Source: Rhodobacteraceae bacterium DSL-40
GTDB lineage: Bacteria > Pseudomonadota > Alphaproteobacteria > Rhodobacterales > Rhodobacteraceae
DNA length: 64,000 nucleotides
Assembly: GCA_003258405.1 (NCBI GenBank)
Contig: QKPN01000005.1
Coordinates: forward strand, 124,001-188,000
Direction: 5' to 3'
Positions 28,142 to 39,047 of this stretch are shown one piece after another; the stretch's first letter is position 1, and each line of letters opens with the position of its first letter. Below the pieces are notes generated by a model. That model was given only the letters and a program-made list of their open reading frames with translations. It did not search any database and had not been told where the DNA came from. Both the position numbers and the translations under genes were made by a program.

Positions 28142-30463
28142 ATGAAAATGCCCCTGTCCGCTGATCACCTCTCCGAGATCCTGCGCCGCGAAAGCGCTGC
28201 TCTGGTGAAGGAAACAGTGCGGCTCGCGCTGGAAATGGGCTTCACCGACCAGACAAGCTCCATGCGGGCGGCCTGGACGGAAGCCACGGAGCGTCTGAAC
28301 GATTGCATCGTCTCCTACCTGTGCGATCCCCTGCGCCAGGGCCGTCTCGACGGACGGCACGACTATCGCAGCGACAAGCGGTTCGAATCTCTTCGTGAGA
28401 TCGCCTGGCGGCATCACGACGCCGGCGTGCCGCTTGAGCTCCACCACGGATTGTTCAGACTCTATCGCCGCGTCTACATTGAACATCTTGCGGCGCTGTT
28501 CCACACCGAGGTCGGCCTGTCCGGCTCGGGGATCGAGGATGCGCCTGCTCTCGTCGACCGGCTCGAGGATTTCTTTGACGAGGCGGACCAAGCGATGCTT
28601 TCACCCTGGGCGGTGTCCCGACCAGGCGATGCGGCACTTGCCGACAGTGTTCGCCGCCTTACCCGGGAACGCGATCAGTATTTCGGGGTCATCGAAAGCC
28701 TGCGAGGTCCGGTGTTCATTGCCGGTGAGGACGGCAAGCTCGTGAACGCAAACCAGGCGGCGCTCCAGACGTTTCTCGGCCTGTCCGAGGTCGGTGCCCT
28801 CACCTATCGCCTGGCTCTCCAGCCTCATCGCCGCGAGCTCCAGGCTGTGGTCGACGGGATTCTCGGCTCCCCTGGCGATCAGTGGCGCGCGATCTGGCTC
28901 CAGACCCATGGCGACACCCGTTGTTTCGATATACGTGTCCGCGACGTCGAAGACACGGTCAACAAGCTTGACCGCTGGCAGATCATCTTGCTGCACGACG
29001 TGACAGAGCATCTTCGCGCGGTCCAGCGCGCCCGCGAGGCCGAAAACGCCATGTCGGTCTTTCTCGCGGCGATGAGCCACGAGATCCGTGGTCCGCTTCA
29101 CAGCGTGCTCGGCGCGGCCGCGCTTCTGGAGGGCGCCGAACCGAATGAAACCGAGCGGCTCGTCGAGCTCATCGGCGTCGCGGCCCGCGGCCTTAATGCG
29201 ACCCTGGAGAACGTACTCAGCTTTTCCCGGTTCGAGCATCAATCCCCCCAGCCCAGGCCGGAACCGGTGGCCATCGGAGACGCGCTCGGAAATTTCACCA
29301 GAACCCAGGAGATCCTCGCCCGCCAGCAAGGCGTCCCGCTGCACCTCGAATTGGCGCCGGGAGCGGCACGGGAGGTCCAGCTCGATTGGTCGATGACCCA
29401 GCAGATCCTGGGAAACCTGGTCCGGAATGCGCTCAGACATGATGACGGCCGGGGTGTCACGGTCAGCCTGCACATCGATGCCGACGAACTTGTCTTCCGC
29501 ATCGACGATCATGGCCCCGGCATGCCGAAGGACATCCGTGACATGCTGGCGAACGGGGTTGCCGAGCTTCGGCCGCGTGTCACCGGGCGCGAGGGTTCGG
29601 GGCTCGGACTGGCGATTTCCCAGCGGATGACCCTCGCGCTCGGCGGACAGATCTCGGTACGGGATCCGGAAGTCGGCACCTCGGTCGAGGTTCGCCTGCC
29701 GCTCGTCCCGGCCAGATCCGCTCCCCGCCCGCCCACGACGCGCAACTCCGGCGGCCAACTCGCGTCCAGCTGCCTCGTGGTGGATGACGACCCGATCAGC
29801 GGACTCGTGACCGCCGCCATGCTCGAGCGCCTGGGCCTCTCGGTCGACCACGCGGGGGATCTCGGCCAGGCCAACGCTCTTTGCGCAGCCCAACCCGATG
29901 ACTATGACTTCTTCATCGTGGATTATCGTCTGGCCGACGGGACGGGGATAGATTTTGCGCGGATGATCCGGTTTGATCCGGTCCTGCGAGGAAAACCGGT
30001 GATCTTGTTGAGCGCAAATGTCGACCGGGTCCGCGAACGCCCCGAGGACGCGACGATGTTCGCGGCGATCCTCGAAAAGCCGCTCGACGCGGCAGCACTC
30101 GCAGAAACCGTCCGGATCCGGACACGGCTACCCACTGGTGCGGCTCTGCTCGAAGGGCTGTCGCCCTCCGTGCGGCGGCGCATGGCCGAAGCCTTCGCAG
30201 AGAGCTGGTCGGAGTTCAGGGCAATGCTCACCGGGAAGACAGCCGCCGAAAGAGACGCGACGATTGAAAGCCGGGCGCACAAGCTCGCGAACGGCGCCAG
30301 GACTTTCGGCCTGACCGAACTGGCGGACGCGCTTCGCTCCCTCGAATATGCCCACCGAACCGACAGCGTGGACGCTGAAGAACGCGAAGCTGCGCGGGCG
30401 CAGGTTCTGAGCTGCGCGCTGAAGCCCGACTGGCCAGACAGCGTCCTGAGAGGCGCGGAATGA
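28142..30463 (+). CDS. Soluble hybrid sensor histidine kinase (TorS-like phosphorelay)
   Basis: 773 residues, no membrane segment. Layout: an all-helical N-terminal region (~1-165; likeness to RsbRD-type sensor helices is only my impression), PAS domain (~175-295), HisKA with His313 in AAMSHEIRGPLHS, ATPase domain (IDDHGPGMP, GREGSGLGLAISQRM), receiver with Asp594 in FFIVDYRLAD, and an HPt domain with His713 in ESRAHKLANGARTFGL. This is the TorS/ArcB-type His-Asp-His relay. TorS itself has a periplasmic sensor, so signal entry here must differ and be cytoplasmic. It overlaps the response-regulator gene by 4 bp. Confidence 0.88.
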   Translation: MKMPLSADHLSEILRRESAALVKETVRLALEMGFTDQTSSMRAAWTEATERLNDCIVSYLCDPLRQGRLDGRHDYRSDKRFESLREIAWRHHDAGVPLELHHGLFRLYRRVYIEHLAALFHTEVGLSGSGIEDAPALVDRLEDFFDEADQAMLSPWAVSRPGDAALADSVRRLTRERDQYFGVIESLRGPVFIAGEDGKLVNANQAALQTFLGLSEVGALTYRLALQPHRRELQAVVDGILGSPGDQWRAIWLQTHGDTRCFDIRVRDVEDTVNKLDRWQIILLHDVTEHLRAVQRAREAENAMSVFLAAMSHEIRGPLHSVLGAAALLEGAEPNETERLVELIGVAARGLNATLENVLSFSRFEHQSPQPRPEPVAIGDALGNFTRTQEILARQQGVPLHLELAPGAAREVQLDWSMTQQILGNLVRNALRHDDGRGVTVSLHIDADELVFRIDDHGPGMPKDIRDMLANGVAELRPRVTGREGSGLGLAISQRMTLALGGQISVRDPEVGTSVEVRLPLVPARSAPRPPTTRNSGGQLASSCLVVDDDPISGLVTAAMLERLGLSVDHAGDLGQANALCAAQPDDYDFFIVDYRLADGTGIDFARMIRFDPVLRGKPVILLSANVDRVRERPEDATMFAAILEKPLDAAALAETVRIRTRLPTGAALLEGLSPSVRRRMAEAFAESWSEFRAMLTGKTAAERDATIESRAHKLANGARTFGLTELADALRSLEYAHRTDSVDAEEREAARAQVLSCALKPDWPDSVLRGAE

Positions 30464-31140
30464 CCGCCCCGGCCAAGATCTTTCTTGTCGATGATGACGT
30501 CCTGGCGCAGATCATGGTCGGGGACATAGTAGATCAGCTCGGCCACCACTTCAGCTTCGCTTCCGACGGCGCGTCCGCCCGAAAGGTTCTCGAGGAGAAG
30601 GCCTTTGACCTTGTTATTCTCGATCGCCGACTTCCCGACACGGACGGACTGCTCCTCGCACCGATGATACAGGCGGAGAAGAAGGCTTCCTTCATTGTCC
30701 TGTCGAGCCTGGATTCTCCGAACGATCAGGTGCTTGGGCTCGGCATGGGCGCTATCGACTACGTCTGCAAGCCTGTCGAGCCCGTGGTATTGAGCGCGCG
30801 CATCAAGGCCTGCCTTGCAGCCCACCGCAAGCCCGAAGAAACACTCTTGAGCGTCGGCGCGTCTCTGCAGCTCGACACGAGCTTGCGGCGGCTCAGTGTT
30901 GCTGGCAGGACGGAAACGCTGTCGCCGGCCGAAACACGGCTGCTCGTCTGTCTGATCCGCGGAGTTGGCCAGCCTTGCGACCGGATGCGGATCAGCATGG
31001 CGATCTGCGGGCGGGAGTGGGTCTATGGAGATCGCACCATCGATGTGCTGATCTCACGTCTTCGCCGCCGGCTGAGGGGCAGCAGCGCGCGGATCATAAC
31101 AGTGCACGGTCTTGGCTACAGTCTCATCGATGAGGAGTGA
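30460..31140 (+). CDS. OmpR-family response regulator (TorR-like)
   Basis: 226 residues. The receiver domain has DDD near residues 11-13, phosphoacceptor Asp55 in VILDRRLPD and the Lys in CKPVEP. A winged-helix output domain spans ~130-226 (LSPAETRLLVCLIRG, TIDVLISRLRRRLRG, ITVHGLGYSL). It is the natural partner of the hybrid kinase just upstream (ATGA overlap) and the likely activator of the divergent reductase operon. Confidence 0.9.
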   Translation: MTAPAKIFLVDDDVLAQIMVGDIVDQLGHHFSFASDGASARKVLEEKAFDLVILDRRLPDTDGLLLAPMIQAEKKASFIVLSSLDSPNDQVLGLGMGAIDYVCKPVEPVVLSARIKACLAAHRKPEETLLSVGASLQLDTSLRRLSVAGRTETLSPAETRLLVCLIRGVGQPCDRMRISMAICGREWVYGDRTIDVLISRLRRRLRGSSARIITVHGLGYSLIDEE

Positions 31141-31905
31141 ACCCGCTGCCAACGAATTGATATTCAGCTGTCTCTCGCAGTCAGCTTGCCGTCGAGGGGT
31201 GGAGCCCCGCACCACGGCCCGCGATGTGCGGGCGTCCTGCGACCTTTCGGGCTGGTCTCGGTTGGGCCGCAAAGGCACTCGGCGTCAAGTTTGCGAGCGC
31301 CGAATGCGATCGGCTTTCGTTGTTGCGAAGATCGGTCGCCATCGTCGGTGTCAGCGTCATGCCCGCGGAGACGGGCAGCACGGACCGCGCCCTGCTGCGT
31401 GCCAGCCATTTCGATCCTTGGGCCGAGTGCGAAAGCGACGGGCAACGCTCGACGTCTTCAGCGGCCTTCTTCTGGTAGCCCATTGGGACGCCACCTTCGA
31501 CGCCCTCTTGGTCAGCTTCGACAAGGCCGGAAAAGTGGTCGCCTCACCAAAATCGTCCGACGCCGCAGCCGTGTTTCTTGGACTGGATTCTGCGCGGGCA
31601 CTGACCATTCCATTCCATTGGCCTGGCATCGGGCGCGCGTGTTGGGCCAGAAACATGCGAAGGCAGACCGGCTGGAATCGCCTTTGATCAAACATCGGTA
31701 TGCGATTGGGGGTAGCTCCGACACAAACTATGCCGGAAGATCCGTCACAAGGTTCATGCAAACTGAGGCACGTTGGTCGGAAGCTGTTTCAGTTTGCTCT
31801 GGTTTGTTCTGCTCCCGCCAACGTTCCGTTGACGTTCTCCTGGCAGACTACCAATCGGAGGTTCGCTAGTACTTTTAAGTCACTGCGAAACTGCGAATTT
31901 TTTAC
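31141..31905. other. 765-bp right arm of the island, no intact gene
   Basis: Several frames are open on both strands, but none has family likeness, a convincing ribosome-binding site or steady codon use. A 9-bp inverted repeat (31758-31766 with 31789-31797) and a 16-bp match to the dorA 3' region (31781-31796) are visible. It may be the decayed remnant of an integration module, but no integrase signature residues could be recognised. Confidence 0.4.
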
Positions 31906-33398
<1,493 letters not shown>

Positions 33399-33569
33399 CT
33401 ATTTCACGCCGAGGCAGAAAAGAAAAGCCCCGCCGGTCGCGGCGCTGAAGCGCGAGGAATTGGCCCCGGAAAGAACCGGAGGGATGAATTTGCGGCGCAG
33501 CGATCTATCATGCATGCTGTTGCTTTTCCGATGCCGCGCTGCGGCGTCATCGTCAAAGAGGGCGTGCCA

Positions 33570-34727
33570 TTGCTCGATCTCGATACGCTGACTCCCCAGA
33601 TCCGGGGCGTTCTCGCCGAACTTGCCAACGCGAGCCTCCCCTATCTCTATCTTGCTCTTACGGTGTTGATCGCGCTGCTTCTGCACCGCATCACCTACCG
33701 CCTTCTGCGGCGGTTGAAGCTGCCTTCGAAATCCTTTTCAAGGCAGGCACTTGCCGCCGTCCGGCGGCCGACACGACTGGCCTATGTGGATATCGGTCTC
33801 ATCATTGCATTGTCGGTGATCGATCTGCCCTACGCGATGCAGAGCGATCTGCGGCATGTGACTGTCATTCTCTTCATCCTCATTGCGGGCTGGACCGTGA
33901 AGGGCGTCGCGGACCTGGCGTCCGAGTATACCTTGCGTCACTATGATCTGGCGCAAGAGGACAATCTCCGCGCGCGACAGACGATTACCCAGGTGCGCAT
34001 CCTGCACCGCGTGATTCAGATCACGATCATTCTTCTGACGGTCGGAGCGGCGTTGCTGACCTTCGACAGCGTGAAGCGGTATGGCGTGAGCCTGCTGGCC
34101 TCGGCAGGGGCTGCAGGCATCGTGCTGGGCTTTGCGGCGCGGCCGGTGCTCACGAATCTCATCTCCGGCATCCAGATTGCCCTGACACAACCGATCCGCA
34201 TCGACGACGTCGTGATCGTGGAGGGGGAATGGGGCTGGATCGAGGATATCGGTGCCGCCTTCGTCACCGTGCGGCTCTGGGACTGGCGGCGGCTGATCGT
34301 GCCGCTCTCCTACTTCGTTGAACAGCCATTCCAGAACTGGACCCGCGAATCGGCGTCGATCATCGGAACGGTCTTCTGGCAGGTCGATTACATGGTGCCG
34401 ATCGAGCGGATGCGGGAGAAGCTGCAGGAATTCGTCGAGGCTTCCCCGCGCTGGGACCGGAGGGTCTGCAACCTTCAGGTCGTCGATGCGACAGAGCAGG
34501 GGCTCAAGATGCGGGGGCTGATGAGTTCGCGCAATTCGCCGATCAATTGGGACCTGCGCTGCGAGATCCGGGAAAAGATGATCGTGTGGCTCCAGCAGGA
34601 CTACCCGACGGCCTTGCCCCGCCTTCGGGCCGAGATGGTGTCTTCCGGTCTGGCGGAGGAAGGCCTGGACACATCTCGCCCCGCGCATGGCGGGGCGTCG
34701 GATCTGTCCCCGGCACCATCGAGTTGA
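33570..34727 (+). CDS. MscS-family mechanosensitive channel
   Basis: About 385 residues from a TTG at 33570, which has GAGG about 8 nt upstream; GTG at 33564 is close, and an ATG at 33390 would add a 60-residue charged head that looks non-coding. Three to four membrane helices precede the pore helix and MscS hinge (AGAAGIVLGFAARPVLTNLISGIQIALTQPIRIDDVVIVEGEWGWIEDI, residues ~188-235). A cytoplasmic C-terminal domain follows. It relieves turgor at osmotic downshock. It is convergent with the protease gene, 14 bp apart. Confidence 0.85.
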   Translation: MLDLDTLTPQIRGVLAELANASLPYLYLALTVLIALLLHRITYRLLRRLKLPSKSFSRQALAAVRRPTRLAYVDIGLIIALSVIDLPYAMQSDLRHVTVILFILIAGWTVKGVADLASEYTLRHYDLAQEDNLRARQTITQVRILHRVIQITIILLTVGAALLTFDSVKRYGVSLLASAGAAGIVLGFAARPVLTNLISGIQIALTQPIRIDDVVIVEGEWGWIEDIGAAFVTVRLWDWRRLIVPLSYFVEQPFQNWTRESASIIGTVFWQVDYMVPIERMREKLQEFVEASPRWDRRVCNLQVVDATEQGLKMRGLMSSRNSPINWDLRCEIREKMIVWLQQDYPTALPRLRAEMVSSGLAEEGLDTSRPAHGGASDLSPAPSS

Positions 34728-34741
34728 CGGGCTTTCCAGGA

Positions 34742-36130
34742 TTATCCGCGCAGCCGGACCCGCAGTGTGCGATCCCTGCGCCGGAGCGTCAGATCCCAGG
34801 TCGCGGGCCCGCCGCGCACGAGACGCGCGAGATCACGCCCCGTCGCCAGCTCGCGGCCGTTGAGTGCAACGAGGATGTCTCCCCGCCGAAGCCCGGAATT
34901 GGCGGCGATGCCTTCGACATCCGTAACGACGACGCCGCGGGCGCTGAGGGGAAGGTCGAGCGTTTCCTGTAGCCGCGGATTGAGCGTGGCGACGGTCAGG
35001 CCATCGAAAAGGTTGCGGCTCTGGATCGTCTCGGGCGCCGAGGGGGGCTCGTCAGGCGCTTCGACGATCGAAACAACGGTGGTCTGCTCCTGCCCGTTCC
35101 GCAGGAAGGACACATCCGCCAGATCGCCCAAACGGCGCGTGGTAAGGCGGAAATCGAGCTCCGAGGGTGCATTGACAGGCGATCCATCGAGCGCCGTGAT
35201 CACATCGCCCTGCCGCAGGCCGGCGGCGGCAAACGGGCTGGACGGATGGATGTTGGCAACCACGACCCCCCGGGGCACAGTCTGGTCGAGCGCCTGGGCC
35301 AGGGATGCTTCGACCTGCTGCACCGTGATGCCGGACCAGGGGCGTCGGAAACTCGAATTTCCGCTCCGCGCCTGTTCGACATATTGCCGGACCAGATTGG
35401 CGGGGATGGCGAAACCGATGCCGTTCGACCCGCCTGACCGGGAGAGGATCGAGGTGTTGATGCCAAGGAGCCTCCCGGACATGTCGACCAGTGCGCCGCC
35501 GGAATTGCCCGGGTTTATTGGAGCGTCGGTCTGAATGTAGTAGCCCGATCGGTCGGAGACGCCACCGCCGCTGCGGGCCAGCCCGGAGACGATGCCGCTT
35601 GTCACCGTCTGGCCGACGCCAAACGGGTTGCCGATCGCAAGCGCAAGGTCGCCCACCTCCGCCGCATCGGAATCGGCGAGCTCGACTGCCGGCAGGTTGC
35701 TTGCGCCTTTAAGCCGGATGATGGCGAGGTCTGCGTGCTGGTCCGCCAGAAGGATCTCGCCATCGAACTCGCGCCGATCGGAGAGAACGACGCGAATATC
35801 GTTGGCGTCTCCAACCACATGATAGTTCGAGACCACGATGCCTGCGGGATCGACGATGACGCCCGACCCGAGCGAGTTCTGGACCCGCGGCACCGTTTTC
35901 TCGAGCCCGCCGAAAAGCTGGGAGAAGAAGGGATCCTGGGCAAACGGGCTTACGCGCTGGGCGACGACGCGGGAGGCATAGATATTGACCACGCCCGGCG
36001 CCGTCGCCTTCACGATCGGCGCGAAGGAAAGCGAGATCTGTGCCGCGGATGCCGGAGCGACCTTCTCGGCCTGCAGTGGCAGGGCGGTGAGGCAGAGGAT
36101 CAACGCACCGGCGGTGAGGGAGCGAGGCAT
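34742..36130 (-). CDS. Do-like periplasmic serine protease (DegP/DegQ/HtrA family)
   Basis: 462 residues from ATG at 36130; signal peptide ~1-21. The trypsin-like domain carries His in VVSNYHVVGDAN, Asp in HADLAIIRLKG and Ser in INPGNSGGALVDMSG, so the triad is intact. Two PDZ domains follow (~250-345 and ~370-460; SGITVQQVEASLAQAL, GVVVTDVEGIAANSGLRRGDILVALNG). It degrades or refolds damaged envelope proteins. It is the last gene of a minus-strand row ppx-rlmE-degP, 25 bp after rlmE. Confidence 0.93.
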   Translation of the reverse strand: MPRSLTAGALILCLTALPLQAEKVAPASAAQISLSFAPIVKATAPGVVNIYASRVVAQRVSPFAQDPFFSQLFGGLEKTVPRVQNSLGSGVIVDPAGIVVSNYHVVGDANDIRVVLSDRREFDGEILLADQHADLAIIRLKGASNLPAVELADSDAAEVGDLALAIGNPFGVGQTVTSGIVSGLARSGGGVSDRSGYYIQTDAPINPGNSGGALVDMSGRLLGINTSILSRSGGSNGIGFAIPANLVRQYVEQARSGNSSFRRPWSGITVQQVEASLAQALDQTVPRGVVVANIHPSSPFAAAGLRQGDVITALDGSPVNAPSELDFRLTTRRLGDLADVSFLRNGQEQTTVVSIVEAPDEPPSAPETIQSRNLFDGLTVATLNPRLQETLDLPLSARGVVVTDVEGIAANSGLRRGDILVALNGRELATGRDLARLVRGGPATWDLTLRRRDRTLRVRLRG

Positions 36131-36155
36131 GTATGAAGCGTCCGGAACCTTGGTG

Positions 36156-36875
36156 TCAGTCGGGGCGGCCGCGGAAGCCGGTCGCGATGACGAACTTTTC
36201 CGAGGAATCCGAGCGGCTCGCCGGTGGCTTGACATGGACGACCTTGGCAAAGGCGCGATTGAGCCGGGCCACGAGGTCGGCTTCGGCACCTCCGGCAAGA
36301 ACCTTGGCGACAAACGTCCCGCCCGGATCGAGCACATCCATCGCAAACTCGGCCGCGGCCTCGCAGAGGCCCATGATCCGGAGATGGTCTGTCTGGGGGT
36401 GTCCGGACGCCTTCGGCGCCATGTCGGAAATCACGGCGTCCGCAGGGCCCCCGAGCCAAGTGCGCACCGCATCGTCCGCACCCTCGTCGAGAAAGTCGAG
36501 CTGATGAATCTCGGCGCCGGCGATCGGTTCGACCTCCTGAAGGTCGACGCCGATCACGCGGCCCTGGGCCTTGCCCCGCTTTTCACCGAGCGCGTTGACT
36601 CTCTCGACCGCCACCTGACACCAGCCTCCCGGCGCGCAGCCAAGGTCCACGATGCGGCTGCCGGGCTTGAGGAACCGGAACTTGTCGTCGATCTCGATGA
36701 TCTTGTAGGCCGCACGTCCCCGGAATCCATCCGCTTTCGCGCGCTGGACGTAGGGATCGTTCAGCTGGCGCTCGAGCCAGCGAGTCGAGGAGAGCTTGCG
36801 GCCCTTCGCCGTTTTCACCCGGACCCGAAGATCCCGGCGGCCACGGCCCGAGCCCGCACCACGTGTGGTTGTCAC
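36156..36875 (-). CDS. rlmE: 23S rRNA (uridine-2'-O-)-methyltransferase RlmE
   Basis: 239 residues of the RrmJ/FtsJ family, which methylates U2552 in 23S rRNA. The SAM site is [14 protein letters not shown], the catalytic Asp is in [10 protein letters not shown] and the catalytic Lys in FVAKVLAGG. Its ATG overlaps the ppx stop by 4 bp. Confidence 0.95.
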   Translation of the reverse strand: MTTTRGAGSGRGRRDLRVRVKTAKGRKLSSTRWLERQLNDPYVQRAKADGFRGRAAYKIIEIDDKFRFLKPGSRIVDLGCAPGGWCQVAVERVNALGEKRGKAQGRVIGVDLQEVEPIAGAEIHQLDFLDEGADDAVRTWLGGPADAVISDMAPKASGHPQTDHLRIMGLCEAAAEFAMDVLDPGGTFVAKVLAGGAEADLVARLNRAFAKVVHVKPPASRSDSSEKFVIATGFRGRPD

Positions 36876-37999
36876 GTCTGGTCCATTCCTTTCTCGAAGG
36901 CGCCATTGGCACTCATCATTGCGAAGAGCATGCCCTCGCGGAGGCCGCGATCAGCGACTCGCATCGAATTAGTCGGCCAGACCCTCAGTAGCGTCTGCAG
37001 GATGGCCGCGCCCGACATGATGAGCTCCGACCTGTCGCGTCCGAGGCCGATATCCTTGCGCCGGCCTTCCGGGCCGAGGCGCAGAAAGCGGGAGATGACT
37101 TCCTCGATTGCCCGTGTCGTCAGCGTCATGCCATCGACCTTGCGACGGTCATAGCGCTTCAAGCCGAGATGTGCAGCCCCAACCGTCGTCACGGTGCCCG
37201 AGGTGCCGATCATCTGGAATCCGCAATGGTCCTCCTCGGAGAGGCAGCGCAGGTAGGGTTTGAAGCTCGTGATCTGTTCCTCGAAATACCAGGACATCAG
37301 CGCGAAGCGGGCGCTGTCGTCGCAGACATCGGCGAAACGTTCGTGGAGCGTGGCAACGCCGAGAGGGACCGAGATGAAATCGACAATCCGGGCATCGCCC
37401 TGCCGCCCGCGGCGTCCGTTCATCCGGAGATTGACGATTGCATCCGCCCTGAGTTCGGGTGCGACGTCGGAAAGGTCGATCCAGACAAGTTCCGTCGAAC
37501 CGCCGCCGATATCGAAGACAAGCACCTGATCGGCCTGCGCTTCGACGAGCGGGGCGCAGGAGATCACCGCGAGGCGCGCTTCCTCCTCGGGGCGGATGAT
37601 TTCGAGCGCGAGGCCGGTCTCCCGTGCTGCCAGGGAAAGGAAATGCGTGCCGTTCCGGGCTCTTCGGCAAGCCTCCGTCGCCACCAGCCGGACATTGCCG
37701 ACATGATGGCGTCGAATCTTGTCCGCGCAGATACCGAGCGCGGTCAGCGTGCGGCTGATGCCGCCACGCGAAAGATGCCCAGTTCGCTCGAGGCCGGAGC
37801 CAAGGCGGACGGACTTTGCAAATGCATCCACGACACGGAAATGTCCGCCATCGGGGGTTGCTATCAACATGCGGCAGCTGTTGGTGCCTAGATCAAGTGC
37901 CGCATAAAGGTCAGGTTCCTGTTGCGCAGGTCTTTTGATGCGTCGGCAGTGCGTCGGCGCGGTGGATTCCTGCGCAGACTCGTCGAGATTCTGCGCCAT
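36872..37999 (-). CDS. Exopolyphosphatase / guanosine pentaphosphatase family (Ppx/GppA)
   Basis: 375 residues with the actin-like ATPase fold: phosphate-1 loop [14 protein letters not shown] (~34-47), phosphate-2 [13 protein letters not shown] (~165) and [14 protein letters not shown]. It lacks the extra C-terminal domains of long E. coli Ppx, so it is the short GppA/Ppx2-like form. Whether it acts on polyphosphate or pppGpp cannot be told. It neighbours the pst phosphate operon. Confidence 0.9.
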   Translation of the reverse strand: MAQNLDESAQESTAPTHCRRIKRPAQQEPDLYAALDLGTNSCRMLIATPDGGHFRVVDAFAKSVRLGSGLERTGHLSRGGISRTLTALGICADKIRRHHVGNVRLVATEACRRARNGTHFLSLAARETGLALEIIRPEEEARLAVISCAPLVEAQADQVLVFDIGGGSTELVWIDLSDVAPELRADAIVNLRMNGRRGRQGDARIVDFISVPLGVATLHERFADVCDDSARFALMSWYFEEQITSFKPYLRCLSEEDHCGFQMIGTSGTVTTVGAAHLGLKRYDRRKVDGMTLTTRAIEEVISRFLRLGPEGRRKDIGLGRDRSELIMSGAAILQTLLRVWPTNSMRVADRGLREGMLFAMMSANGAFEKGMDQT

Positions 38000-38122
38000 T
38001 ACTCAGCCAAATCGGGTGCTGCGGAGGGTCCGCAGATTTGTCATGAAGTTACATGACGGCGCGACGCAAAGCAAGAATTCGCCCGAAGGCCCGAGCAATA
38101 CTCGGAGGCGATGGAAATGTGA

Positions 38123-38153
38123 CCCCCACGGCCGGTGTTGCCAGCCGTGGGGG
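38123..38153 (-). terminator. Terminator hairpin after pstB
   Basis: cccccacggc (38123-38132) pairs perfectly with gccgtggggg (38144-38153) over an 11-nt loop, 32 bp beyond the pstB stop. A short T-containing run follows in the minus-strand direction. Confidence 0.6.
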
Positions 38154-38184
38154 CATTAAAAAGTGGAGCCGTTTCGGTCCGAGA

Positions 38185-39027
38185 TCAGCCGATCTTGCCG
38201 GTGATGTAGTCTTCGGTCTGCTTCTCGCGCGGATTGGAGAAGATGTCCTCGGTCCGGCCTTCCTCGATCAGTTTTCCGAGATGGAAGAACGCGGTGCGCT
38301 GGCTGACACGCGCGGCCTGCTGCATCGAGTGCGTCACGATGATGATCGTGTAGTTCGAACGCAGCTCGTCGATCAGTTCCTCGACGATGGCGGTGGCGAT
38401 CGGGTCCAGCGCCGAGCAGGGCTCGTCCATCAGGACGACCTCGGGTTTCGTCGCAATCGCGCGTGCGATGCACAGGCGCTGCTGCTGACCGCCCGAGAGG
38501 CCGGTGCCGGGTTCGTGCAGGCGATCCTTCACCTCGTTCCAGAGGCCTGCACGCTTGAGCGAGCTCGTGACAAGCTCCTCAAGTTCGCTCTTTGAGCGGG
38601 TAAGCCCGTGGATCTTCGGGCCGTATGCGACATTTTCGAAGATCGATTTCGGGAAGGGGTTCGGCTTCTGGAACACCATGCCGACACGCGCGCGCAGCTC
38701 GACCACGTCGATGCGCGGGTCATAGATGTCGGCGTTGTCGATCTCGATGCTGCCGCTCACGCGGCAGATCGGAATCGTATCGTTCATGCGGTTGATGCAG
38801 CGCAGGAAGGTCGACTTGCCGCAACCCGAGGGACCGATGAAGGAAGTTACCTGGTGCTGCGGGATGTCGATCGATACGCCGAAGAGCGCCTGCTTCTCGC
38901 CGTAGAAGACCTCCACGCCACGTGCCTGGATCTTCGGCTTTCCGGGTGCGGCCGCGGCGGCAGCAGGCGTCGCCGGGTAGACCAGGGTTCCGGAAGCGGT
39001 TTGTGCCTTTTCATCCACGAGGGTCAT
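38185..39027 (-). CDS. pstB: Phosphate ABC transporter ATP-binding protein
   Basis: 280 residues from ATG at 39027, chosen because an AGAGGAAAAGGA stretch lies before it; ATG at 39054 is possible. Walker [20 protein letters not shown], signature [16 protein letters not shown], Walker [14 protein letters not shown]. An Ala/Pro-rich N-terminal tail of ~35 residues precedes the core. It powers PstCA for high-affinity phosphate uptake. No phoU follows. Confidence 0.96.
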   Translation of the reverse strand: MTLVDEKAQTASGTLVYPATPAAAAAAPGKPKIQARGVEVFYGEKQALFGVSIDIPQHQVTSFIGPSGCGKSTFLRCINRMNDTIPICRVSGSIEIDNADIYDPRIDVVELRARVGMVFQKPNPFPKSIFENVAYGPKIHGLTRSKSELEELVTSSLKRAGLWNEVKDRLHEPGTGLSGGQQQRLCIARAIATKPEVVLMDEPCSALDPIATAIVEELIDELRSNYTIIIVTHSMQQAARVSQRTAFFHLGKLIEEGRTEDIFSNPREKQTEDYITGKIG

Positions 39028-39047
39028 GTCCTTTTCCTCTTGCAGGC

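Larger units (their letters stand above)
22247..31905. mobile_element. Putative genomic island at the guaB 3' end carrying a DMSO/TMAO respiration cassette
   Basis: A 9.66-kb segment lies between two direct copies of the guaB 3' tail. It holds the DUF2478 gene, dorA, torD, the cytochrome, the hybrid kinase and the response regulator. This is the arrangement expected when an element integrates into the end of a gene, rebuilds that end and pushes the native tail to its far side. No integrase, transposase or transfer gene is visible, so the island would now be immobile. Confidence 0.6.

Noticed and set aside
22343-31140. Integrase or transposase within the island
   Set aside because: All six genes were assigned and none is a recombinase. 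The flanking gene-free arm shows no recognisable recombinase residues.
31112-31869. Two overlapping plus-strand frames after the response regulator
   Set aside because: No ribosome-binding site, no known motifs and mixed codon use; kept only as a possible decayed arm.
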